64,000 nucleotides of DNA, from positions 1,413,501-1,477,500 of the forward strand of contig NC_041786.1 in assembly GCF_900090045.1 (NCBI RefSeq). The letters are read 5' to 3'. The notes under the pieces are model-generated. The model did no database searches, was not told the origin of the DNA, and saw nothing but the letters and a program-made list of their open reading frames with translations. This stretch comes from Plasmodium malariae (Eukaryota; Apicomplexa; Aconoidasida; Haemosporida; Plasmodiidae). Made by a program: the position numbers and the translations under genes. Positions 1 through 9,976 of the stretch are shown one piece after another. Each line of letters starts with the position of its first letter. Positions within the stretch are counted from its first letter, which is position 1.

Positions 1-478
1 ATAAGTGTTTAAGATAAAAAAATGATTCCTTAAATGATGATGGTAACTACTTATGTTTCCCTAGAAATAGGCATGAGTTGTATGTATTTCTATTTTCTGT
101 ACAATTCTTATAATTTTTTTTTTTTTTTCTTCCACATGTTTGTAAGTATAAGTCTATACTTAATGTATAAGGTATTTTCCGCTATTCCCTTTTTTTTTTT
201 TTTTTTTTCCACATGTTTGTAAGTATAAGTCTATACTTAATGCATAAGGTATTTTCCGCTATTCCCTTTTTTTTTTTTTTTTTTGCAATATAATACTCTG
301 ATTGTACATATGTATATATAAATATTTTACTCATAAGGGAGAAGCGAAAATGCAAGAGCTTTTTTGGGACTTGTTAAGTACCCAACCGTGAGCAATATAC
401 TTTCTATTTTTTTTTTTTTTTTTTTTTTTCTGTTCAGCTGCCATTTTTAACTCCTTCCTTTAGACAAAACTTGCAATA
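1..478. other. Intergenic/5' flank upstream of the helicase gene
   Basis: No coding signal is visible. The stretch holds several poly(dT) tracts of about 15-20 bases and a tandem duplication of a 58-bp unit (listed separately). It probably carries the 5' UTR and promoter of the downstream helicase, whose first ATG is at 479. The 62-residue frame at 34-222 is a translation of the poly(T) duplication and is not treated as a gene. Confidence 0.6.
132..266. repeat. 58-bp direct duplication separated by poly(dT)
   Basis: Copy 1 lies at 132-189 and copy 2 at 209-266. Each starts with ccacatgtttgtaagt and ends in gctattccc. They differ at a single base (aatgtataag against aatgcataag). Each copy is followed by a long T run, so the duplicated unit appears to include its homopolymer. 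The near identity points to a recent slippage or unequal-exchange event. Confidence 0.9.
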
Positions 479-2563
479 ATGTTCGGTTCGTTCGACGAAG
501 ACATTAGGGAGTTTTTCCCCTTCACACCATATAAAGTAATAAAGAAACAAAAACATGAATACCGCCTATGCACATAATGCGTTGTTTAAAACTCATACAA
601 AGTTGTAATATCGTTTTTGAGAGTGCGTATTTGGAAGAACAAATGTGTCAGAGATTGCGCGGAAATGCGTGCGTAATAGTTGTACGTGCGTTTGCGTGGT
701 TAAGTAGGCACACATAAGACGAGCCTTTTTATATGTTTCTGCTTTTTCCATATCCATTCGTTGACTTCGTTGGTGTAGTTTACTTAGTTTGCTTCTTTAC
801 CTTTTTTTTTTTTTTTTTTTTTTTTTTTCTACCTTACCATACATGTACCACTGCCCGATGAAAGATTCAAATGGACTTTATGAAAATATTTTATGAAATT
901 TTGACAAATTCGAACATAAAAACAAATGAAAAGATAAGATCAGTATATGAGGCAATCCAACAAAATGAAAACATGAAAAGTATGTTGAAGGATGATATTA
1001 ATAATAGTTTAAGTTGGTTGTATGAAAGTAACGAGGAAATGAAACAGAGTAACTCGAATTCTTCAAATAACGCCAACAATTCTGAGGAACACATTATTTG
1101 TGAAATGAAAACAGGCTCAGGAAAATCTCTAACTATGTTAACTCCTCTTATCTACTGGTTAGATCCAAATAAAATGAACGACATTTGTTAATGAGCTCTT
1201 AAGGATAGAGATATGTTGTAACATGTTCATCCTAAACGAATATGTGAGCACGTGTATGCTTTTAGACCCGACTAATTTTTCGCCTCCGCGTTCACATGTA
1301 TATGTGTAAGCACATACATAATTACATTATATGCCCCGATACATGATGCTTCTTTTTTTTTTTTTTTAATGCACCTCAAGGCTTTTCAAGCATAAATTCG
1401 ACTTGTTTCTCATGAAGGAGAATGTCCAACTGAAGAAAGAGGGTATCGACTAAAGCGTTTCTTACTCAACAGATACACCATTCATCCGATGCATTTCTCA
1501 TCAAATACACCTACTACCCCGTACCTTCTACACGTCTTTCCCTTTTCTTAGAGCCCGAATGGATCAAGGAAAGCATAATGGAAAAATTGCTGGAAAAGTA
1601 CACACATAACTTAAACATGCAGAACAAAAAAAAAGACATATATTTAAACATTTTAAATAAATATTTTTCCTTTGATGAGGATAAAATATTATTGAAGGAA
1701 AATGTAACAGTAGAAAAGAAAAAGGTCGACATAGAACAGACCCATACGAATGATGAGTTTCCTATGGCACACAAAGGTAATAACTGGGAAATATAATAAG
1801 ATAACAAAAAGAGGACTAACTGATTGACTCATCGAACGAGGACTAACTGATTAACTGATCGAATTGACAAAACATCTTACAGTGTGTTATAAGCGTGCGC
1901 GTAACGCTTTCACATTAAGCACAGTCTTATGCATGTGTGAACATATTCAAATATTATTTCTTTAATTGTTTAGATGAAGACCTCCTGAGCGATTGTTCTG
2001 TTGAGGGAAAGACCAAAAAACAAGTGAGCACAAATGAGTGAATGAAGGAAGACAAGAAAGAATGCGGGGAGTGGTAGAAAGAATGAGGGGAGTGGTAGAA
2101 AGAATGAGGGGAGTGGTAGAAAGAATGAGGGGAGTGGTAGAAAGAATGAGGGAGTGGTAGAAAGAATGAGGGGAGTGGTAGAAAGAATGAGGGAGTGGTA
2201 GAAAGAATGAGGGGAGTGGTAGAAAGAATGAGGGGAGTGGTAGAAAGAATGAGAGGAGTGGTAGAAAGAATGAGAAAAAAAAAAATAAAATAATAAAAAT
2301 AATAATAATATAAATGAGGAAGATTTTTTTTTTCATTTTTCTCTTGTTTTCCAAATTTAACGTAACTACGATCGGACTTCTTCCTCTTTCAGATCTTTAT
2401 CTGCAGCAGAACCCAGTCGCAGCTAAATCAATACTTCCTCGAGTTAAAAAAAATTGAAAAAAAAATAAAAAAAGATTTTTCCATAAATATGATTATAATT
2501 GGGAGTAGGAAACACCTGTGCATAAACGAGGTAGGGGGTGAGAGAGAGGTGGACCAAAGGAAA

Positions 2564-2598
<35 letters not shown>

Positions 2599-5572
2599 AA
2601 AAATGACAAAACTACAAAATGGAAAAATAAAAAAAGTACAAAAGAACAAAAGTACAAAAGAACAAAAGTACAAAAGAACAAAAGAACAAAAGAACAAAAG
2701 AAAATACAATATGATTCCATAAGACTCGGTGTGCAATAACAAATGAATGAAAAAGAAAGATACCCTGAGAGGCCAGAAGCGCCTTGCGCATCTCTGACAT
2801 CAACGAAACGATGCCATCATAAATAGCAGAATGTCTCTTACTCCATTTTATGTTCCTTTTTAGGATTTTTTAAAAAATTGTCGAAACCTGAACGAGCTAA
2901 ATGACTACTGCAGAAACGGTCGATGTAAGTATAAAGAAATTTTCAACGAAAAAAAGATAGAAAAAAAAAAAAAAAAACAAAAAAAAAAAAAGCAATTTTT
3001 TATAGTTCGTCCTCCAGCAATAGCAATTGCGGAAGTAGTTGTAGTAGTAGTGAAGAGAAAGAACAGAAAAGAATAAATAACTACAGCCTGGTAACAAAAT
3101 TAATAAATACAAAAAATGTTAATATGAACGAGATAAAAAATATATGTAGGAATGAAAAGATTCAAGTATGTCCTTACTATTTAAGTAAGGAAAATATAAA
3201 AAATGCAGATATTGTTTTACTACCATATATTTGTATATTAAATGAACAAGTCAGGAAAAACTTAAAAATAAATATAAAAAATAATATAGTTATATTTGAT
3301 GAGTCACAAAATATTATAGAGAATATAAATGACTCAAATTCTATAGCTATCGAAAATCATCATATACTTTTTTGTAAATTAATATTAAAAGAGTATATAG
3401 ACAAATATGAAAATATTCTAAATAACAATAATATTGTAATGATTAAGCAGCTTATTATTTACTGCAATATGCTCATATATTCATTTACATCAATACAAGA
3501 AGACATCATGACTGTGAGTAAATTTACCATCTTGTCGAAAGTAGACGCACTCAATCTAAACAATATTTCTTCTTTTTTGAATGACTCCCCATTTTGTAGA
3601 AGAATCAAAATATTTTCAGAGATGCACATGAGGGAGTACATGGGGAAGTGTTCACGTAAAAGAGGTAGCAAACACAACAATAGAAGCACCACTGATAGTG
3701 TTAGTAGCATTGCAAATACACGCGATACTTCCTTTATCACTGCACACTCTTCGTCCATTTACCTACTAAGCGAATTCACAAATAAGCTCATACGGTCAAA
3801 CAAATATGACTACGTGCATATTAGCAAGGGGAAAGAAGGCAGTGCAGAGGATGGAGAAAAGGTATCATCACCCAAGGATGATATTATGGGCGAACGGGGG
3901 GGGGGGAAAAATAAAAACAAAAAAAGACATGATGACACTGGAGAAAATTCAGATGGGGGTAAGAAAAGAAAAATGAGTCATTTAAAAAATTGTAAAGAAA
4001 ATGATATGAACAGTCAGGAAAAAAAAAATTACACATGTAAATGTAATGAAAATGATATGAACAGTCAGGAAAAAAAAAATTACACATGTAAATGTAATGA
4101 AAATAGTATGAACAGTCAGGAAAAAAAAAATTACACATGTACATACGAAGAATCAGATGATAATATACAGAAATTATTTGAAGACCTCTTAACAAATAAT
4201 AATAAGACCGAACTATTTCGAAAAATAGAACTAATAAGTGTAAGTGCGTGCAATAACTTTCAGCATATAACTAAAGAATGTAGTAATGTAATCCTTATTG
4301 GTGGTACTTTACAACCTTTAGAAGAGTTCTTATTACTTTTTTTAAATGAACAAAAAAAAAAAATAAAAATATATTCCTCTGATTATATATTTAAAAAGGA
4401 AAATGTATTTTCAAGAATAATCTCAACTAACTTATTAACATATGAATACATTGATAATACTTTTAAAAACAGGTTTAAGAAAATCCACTTGCTTAATTTA
4501 GCATTGCAAATATACTTCTTAACTGTACATGTGAAATATGGAAATATTGTCTTCTTTTCCTCATACAGTTTTTTAAGAGAATTTATTTCTTTTTTAAATA
4601 ATGAAGGCAGATATGTGTTAAACGAAATGAAAAAAAAAAAATATATTTTTTTTGAAAAAAAAAATGATTACACTGTTTTAAATGAATACATGCAAAGTAT
4701 ACAAAAAGTAAAAGATCATCATCAATCAATGATGACCAAAAATGGTTGTATCCTATTCTGTGTAATGAATGCAAAATTAAGTGAAGGAATCAATTTTCAT
4801 GATGAAATCTGTAGAAATATATTAATTATAGGTATACCTTTTTTCAAGCATGAAAGAAGTACAACAAACCCCAGCAAGTTTACCCTAGACAAAAATACCC
4901 TTGTCTTGAATTACTATAAGGAATACTCCAGGGAAATGCTAGAAGGCGATAGTGATATCCCTGCAAACAAAGCCGAGGACAGACAGTTAATATTACGTAG
5001 GGGAAAAATTAAATAAACAGTACTGCATTAGGTCTTTCTTTCCCTTTTTTTTTTTTTTTTTTTTTTTATGTGTTATCATGTTATTATAATTCCTGTGTAC
5101 TTTCATCACTGCATATTTATCATTTATGTGTACTTATGTCACAATATGTTTATCTTTCCCCACTTCCTTTTCAGCAGAGGAAATTAGCGAGATGTGCAGG
5201 ACGTACGAGTTGAAATACGCAATGAAGATAATAAACCAATGTATAGGTAGAAGCCTAAGACATACGAATGACTTTTCTTCCTATTTTTTCCTTGATTATA
5301 GATTTACAAAAAAAGAATTTTTTGATAATTTCCCTTCATTTATCAAAACGCATTTAAACAATATGAAAAATATACCTGTTGTCGATCAGAGGAATGAAAC
5401 ATTTTTAAAAGAGAAAAATTTTTTTTTTAATATATACGATGATATTATGAAATATTATAAAACAAATTTTCCTAACCTACCATTTGCAGATATCAGCGAA
5501 ACACATTTGAATAACTTTGTAAATGATTTGTTTCGTCTTAACGAATTTCACGAAAAAATGAAAAATGCATGA
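479..5572 (+). CDS. DDX11: DDX11/CHL1-like (FANCJ/XPD superfamily 2) iron-sulfur DNA helicase, nine exons
   Basis: Proposed exons: 479-535, 865-1157, 1381-1442, 1552-1776, 1974-2023, 2393-2530, 2864-2928, 3006-4996 and 5175-5572 (1,092 aa). All introns are GT-AG and every phase agrees. Motifs in order: Q motif FFPFTPYKIQ spanning exons 1/2 (residues about 12-21), Walker A KTGSGKS (about 101-107), motif Ia CSRTQSQ (about 233-239), four Fe-S cysteines (about C272, C291, C296, C352 in VCPYY), motif II DESQ (about 395-398), then GGTLQP, EGINF and the motif VI region QCIGRSLRH near residue 980. The order and spacing match ChlR1/DDX11, a 5'-3' helicase for sister-chromatid cohesion and replication-linked repair. 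Oddities: DESQ replaces DEAH, and an Asn/Lys-rich insert carries a three-fold 18-residue repeat. FANCJ or RTEL1 are alternatives, but the motif context fits DDX11 best. The family call is strong. The exon 7/8 junction beside a poly(A) run is the weakest splice. Confidence 0.9.
2042..2275. repeat. Minisatellite of about 20-21 bp inside helicase intron 5
   Basis: About ten copies of a G-rich unit (gaatgaggggagtggtagaaa, with one-base deletions in some copies) fill most of intron 5 (2024-2392). The splice sites outside the array are intact. Confidence 0.9.
2636..2702. repeat. Short A/C-rich tandem repeat in helicase intron 6
   Basis: Alternating aaaagtac and aaaagaac units follow a poly(A) run of about 27 bases in intron 6 (2531-2863). 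The overlapping frames on both strands are simple translations of this repeat. Confidence 0.8.
3988..4140 (+). repeat. In-frame 54-bp repeat within the helicase coding region
   Basis: Three tandem copies encode an 18-residue unit containing ENDMNSQEKKNYTCKC. It lies in the low-complexity insert between motif II and the C-terminal helicase lobe. The copies differ by a few bases, and each keeps the reading frame. Confidence 0.9.
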
Positions 5573-6521
5573 ATGGTGGAAGCCTCCTCGTCATAGGCAT
5601 TAAATTGTATCAGTTGCTCATTCGTTTTTTTCTTACATTTTGTTTTCCATGCTCCCATATTATCTCCTTTTTGTTCGCGTTTCGTCCGCTTTTTGCTTCT
5701 CTGTTTGACCTTTCTCAACATTGCTAAATTGAAGCCGTTTTAGTTGTCGAATTTTAATAAGTTGAAAGAAGGTGTACAAAACAAAAGAAAAATATAAAAT
5801 AAAAATAAACAAATGAACAAATAAACATACTAACAAAATAAGAAATATACAGACAAACAAATTAAGAAATATACATACTAACAAAATAAGAAATATACAG
5901 ACAAACAAATTAAGAAATATACATACTAACAAAATAAGAAATATACAGACAAACAAATTAAGAAATATACATACTAACAAAATAAGAAATATACAGACAA
6001 ACAAATTAAGAAATATACATACTAACAAAATAAGAAATATACAGACAAACAAATTAAGAAATATACATACAAACAAATTAAAAAATAAACATATAAATAG
6101 AACAAATAAAGTGGCCTATAATTATGAGTGCGTAAATTAAACTAACAGCTGAAAATTCAGAATTATTCCCACGTACCTACAAACATATTGGTATTTAGCA
6201 GAATGCGAAAGACGCAATTGACCTGCACGTGTATAAATTAAAATGAAATTTCGTTTTCTATTATTTTTCATCATTCGTCAAGTTTTTTACGTAATTTTTT
6301 AATTTCATGTTTTATGTCATTTTCTACGTCATTTTTCGCTCAATTTTTTTTAGTTCATTTTGCTGCATTTTTAATTTTAATTTTTTTTTTTTTTTTTTTT
6401 TTTGTATATAGTTTCACATAGTCAGGGTGAGTGCAACTCTGAATATAATTCCACGGAACAAAAGGAGGTATATCCTCCGTTCGGACCAATACCTCCCAAA
6501 CATTACATAGTCACTTGGTCT
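5573..6521. other. Convergent intergenic region between the helicase and PRELI genes
   Basis: The region holds the 3' flanks of two convergent genes, a 48-bp minisatellite (5826-6075) and AT-rich unique sequence. The frame on the minus strand at 5660-6076 is a translation of the minisatellite. Confidence 0.7.
5826..6075. repeat. 48-bp minisatellite, about five copies
   Basis: The unit alternates two related 24-bp halves (aagaaatatacatactaac and aagaaatatacagacaaac, each with linker). The copies are almost identical. Because 48 is a multiple of three, it produces a spurious repetitive open frame on the minus strand. Confidence 0.9.
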
Positions 6522-8140
6522 TCATTTTTTATTTTTTTCCAGCTTTTCTATATATATTTCACTATTATTAATGTGTATGCTGTCATTTATAGTTTTTTTA
6601 ATGGTATCATTCATTATGTTTATCCCTTGCTTGCTTTTTTCTTTTATTGTGTTTATTATTGTCTGCGAGAAGTCAACATGAAATATGGAACAAGCAGTAT
6701 ATGTATTTCAACACACTGCACACATATACGGTACATACATACACACCCACATACACACCCACATATACACCCACATACACACCCACATACACACCCACAT
6801 ACACACCCACATACACACCCACATACACACCCACATACACACCCACATACACACCCACATACACACCTACATACATACGCACACAAACTTAAAATATTTT
6901 TTTTCTTTTTTTTAATTTACGTTTTCCACAAGGTTTTTCATATACCCAAGGCCTTTAATGTTTAGAGTTGTAACCTGCTTGTAATAAGTTTGATTCACTG
7001 CAATGAAAATGAAAAAAGGGGAAATATATATTTCCATAAAATTGAATACGTACACGTACGCCAATATACATATATACACAAACATACAATACCCATATAC
7101 ATACACAAGTATACACACGTACATACAATATGTGTCTGTGCGTTACTACGCTATGCCTCGTCGTACCATCATTGTCCTTTTGAAAGTACACGCATTCCTC
7201 TGATATATTAATTAAAGGATTTAAGGTATAATTGACGGTGTTTACTGTCAGTTTTTTCTCTCTTAAGTTGATAATAATTTCCTCAAGAGCTAGCCCTTTG
7301 CCATCAATGTTAAAGAGGTTTTCTATTTTAAATTGGGAAAAAAGAAAATAAAAATAAAGGAAATTGAAACATAATAAAACTAAATAAAACGAAGCAGCAA
7401 ACGAAATAAAACGAAAAGACAAACGAAATAAAAAATGGTGCGACAAATTACGCCTGAACAGTGCAGGCATGTTGAGAGACACACGTAAATAATTACGTGG
7501 AGAAAATAAAATAATATAAAAAAAGTAAAAAAAAAGAGAATCCTATTAAATTATAAAGTATAATTATTACTAAATATGTTAGGTATATAATACTGAAGGT
7601 GAATGATCCTTTTCAATTTCAATGTTTTCTCATTTGTATCAATGCTCCTACCAATAACATCAATATTCTTTATATGCTTCTGAACGCTATTCGGATATTT
7701 CAACCAAAATGCAGACTAGTTAATATTGTTTAAAGAAAAAAAAAAATAATAATAATAGAAAAAATAGAAAAAAAAGAAAAAAAAGAAAAAAAAAGGAAAG
7801 AAATATATTTCGTGTGTTACTATCATCTTACATGCAGAAGGACCACAACATTTCACTCAAACGTGAAATAAGCAAAAATAGGTGAAATAGGCCGTAAACA
7901 TCTTTAAAAGGAAAATGTACGTATGTATGTATGTATGTATGTATGTATGTATGTATGTATGTATGTATGTATGTATGTATGTATGTATGTATGTATGTAT
8001 ATTAATGCAAAAGTTAAAGTACAATTTGTTATCAGCTCATTTATTATTCACTCGTTCATGTACTTTTTTACAATAAAACAACTTACTGTAACTGTGTCCC
8101 AGTCATATTGGTACTTGTGCTCTTGTTCGAAAAGTTTCAT
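6522..8140 (-). CDS. PRELI/MSF1 (Ups/SLMO) family mitochondrial lipid-transfer protein, five exons
   Basis: Exons on the minus strand: 8140-8087, 7715-7571, 7322-7167, 6997-6921 and 6662-6522 (190 aa). All junctions are GT-AG and in phase. The protein starts [18 protein letters not shown], the classical PRELI N-terminus, and continues [50 protein letters not shown] and [16 protein letters not shown], which follow the family order to the end. The length matches PRELI-domain proteins (about 190-220 aa). Known relatives (Ups1/PRELID1, SLMO2) carry phosphatidic acid or phosphatidylserine across the mitochondrial intermembrane space with an Mdm35/TRIAP1 partner and so feed cardiolipin or phosphatidylethanolamine synthesis. 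The lipid specificity cannot be read from the sequence. Introns 1 and 4 hold tandem repeats. The gene is convergent with the helicase. Confidence 0.9.
6735..6876. repeat. 12-bp minisatellite in PRELI intron 4
   Basis: About twelve copies of acacccacatac. Six-frame translation gives (CVCG)n, (VYVG)n and (HTHP)n shadows, which are not genes. Confidence 0.9.
7916..8000. repeat. (ATGT)n microsatellite in PRELI intron 1
   Basis: About 20 perfect tetranucleotide copies (gtatgtatgtat) lie inside intron 1 (7716-8086). Confidence 0.95.
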
Positions 8141-8626
8141 TTCTTTACTGAAATTTCTTTTCTTAAGATGAAATAAACTTTCGAAGGGGATGACGAAAAA
8201 ATGGAAAAGAGAAAAAAGAGGAGGAAAAGAATATACGCAAATAACGAGACAGAAACAGAAACAGAAACAGAAACAAAAAATAAAAAAAAATACAAAAAAG
8301 AAAGCAAAAGGCGTAAAGCAAAAAGCGCAGAACACAAAAAAGGCAGAGCGCAAAATACGTGTACGGTTAAGTATCATTACACACTATAAGCTATTGCTCA
8401 CCATTCTGTACATCCTAATTTTTATTTTTTCGTAAAAAACAAATATATATATATATATAATATATATGAATTAAAAAAATATAATTTTTATTTTTTTATT
8501 AGTATTACGCAAACCTCTTAGTAATTCAGTATTCCCCCCAATTTTTTTTTTTTTTTTTTTTTATATTTATTTTAAATTTAATATATATATATTTTTTTTT
8601 TTTTGTCGTTGTTGGTGCCATTTGTA

Positions 8627-9568
8627 ATGTCGATTGATATTTGCTTTGTGTGCCTGAACTTGTACAAAAACTTGCACTATGTATGTATTTTGATTTGCAC
8701 GTACTCTAGCATAAACGAAATAAAATGATAGTAATTTCAAGCGTTTACCGAATAAATTTTACCTCAAAAAAAAAAAAAAAAAAAAAAAATGGTAACAGAT
8801 TAAGTAAATATTATATGTGGTAGTGTTCCTTATTAACCCAAAATTACTTCTTCTCATTTCTGACTTTTACATCTCGGTTTGCATCCCCCTTTTTGATATT
8901 TTACCATTTTGCAGTTTTACTTTTTTGTAATTGTTTTTCTTTTTTATGAGCCACCGTCTTTTTTTTTTTTTTAATCTCAAGTCTTTGAGTTACAATTTTT
9001 CTGTGCATATTTCTATGTGTGATAAAAAAAAAAAAAAAAAAAAAATGAAAATAATCGTTGCATCATATCCTTTTTTTTCAGTGTTGTATATTTTCCCGCA
9101 TTATTTATTATTTGATGAAAATTTTGAACTGTTCGAGGTTATGTGAAACATGAATCTTCATCATAACATAAATATTCACTTCAAAACTTTGCCAGGCCGT
9201 AATGGTTTCAGAATAACCCGGTCTTACTCATTACATGTATATATGGACACATACAAATTTTGTGTATGTAAGTATGCATTTGTTCACATATGAACTTGTT
9301 AGTGTGCAGGCTCTGTAAATCCTTTTGAGGATGCAATACCTTTTATAAATGACATTGTATTGCTTTTAAAAATGTTAATTAAACGAAAGGCCGCCTACCC
9401 TTTTGATCCTTATTCGTTCAATTGTTCTACATATGCTTCTATTTCTATTTCTATTTCTATTTCTTTTTTTTTCTTTTCTTCTTTTTTCCAGGGCTTACAT
9501 AATAAACAATTTGTTTTCCTTTGTTCTAATCATTTCGGGAAACCGCCATTTTGCATATACTTAGCCTG
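8627..9568 (+). CDS. Possible small multi-exon gene, unresolved structure
   Basis: I do not recognise this gene. Coding-like patches flanked by splice signals lie on the plus strand, divergent from PRELI. They are: an ATG at 8627 reading MSIDICFVCLNLYKNLHY and running into a GTATGT donor; a segment after a strong T-rich acceptor near 9080 reading LYIFPHYLLFDENFELFE before a GT; a segment near 9331 reading DAIPFINDI before a GT; and a terminal segment after ttttttccag (about 9492) reading SNHFGKPPFCIYLA and stopping at about 9568. A phase-consistent chain can be drawn, starting from an alternative donor four bases downstream in exon 1, but other chains are equally possible. No family motif confirms it. 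It could instead be UTR or noncoding sequence. Confidence 0.3.
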
Positions 9569-9584
9569 ATATGCTCACGAGATA

Positions 9585-9615
<31 letters not shown>

Positions 9616-9653
9616 TATTGGCCTGTAATATTGTGTACAATCTGAAGCTATTT

Positions 9654-9690
<37 letters not shown>

Positions 9691-9976
9691 TTAAAATGAA
9701 TGATATACCTTTCTTCCCTTTTTCTTATGTATGCGATTTTTTTTTTTTTTTTTGTTCGTTAAAAAATATATATTTCTATATTTACCCCATGTAGAGTTAA
9801 TACAGAGTTATATGTAATGATAAGTATGTTTTTTGTTTCTTGTTTTTTCACTTCCTTTATTTTCCCATCTTTTACATCTCTCTATTTTTTTTTTTTTTTT
9901 TTTTTTTTTATGCAGAGATCTCGTTTAACATTTCCGCACTGTAGTAGTTACACTGTATTATTGTTGATTAAAAAAG
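9569..9976. promoter_or_regulatory. Poly(dT)-rich 5' flank of the VPS13-like gene
   Basis: At least four T tracts of 17-30 bases lie within 400 bp. An in-frame TGA sits just upstream of the ATG at 9977, which supports that ATG as the start of the long frame. Such poly(dA:dT) tracts are typical of Plasmodium promoters. No specific factor site is claimed. Confidence 0.4.

Noticed and set aside
871..1191. ATG at 871 as the helicase start and TAA at 1189 as the end
   Set aside because: The frame lacks the Q motif and breaks after Walker A. Splices at 535/865 and 1157/1381 give continuous family sequence.
2925..3005. Using the strong GTAAGT donor at 2925 for the helicase
   Set aside because: It leaves phase 1 where the next exon needs phase 2, and it destroys the third Fe-S cysteine. 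The GTATAA donor four bases later fits both.
6656..6915. Overlapping ORFs of (CVCG)n, (VYVG)n, (HTHP)n type
   Set aside because: All are translations of a 12-bp array lying in PRELI intron 4. Several strands and frames are open at once, which is a repeat effect.
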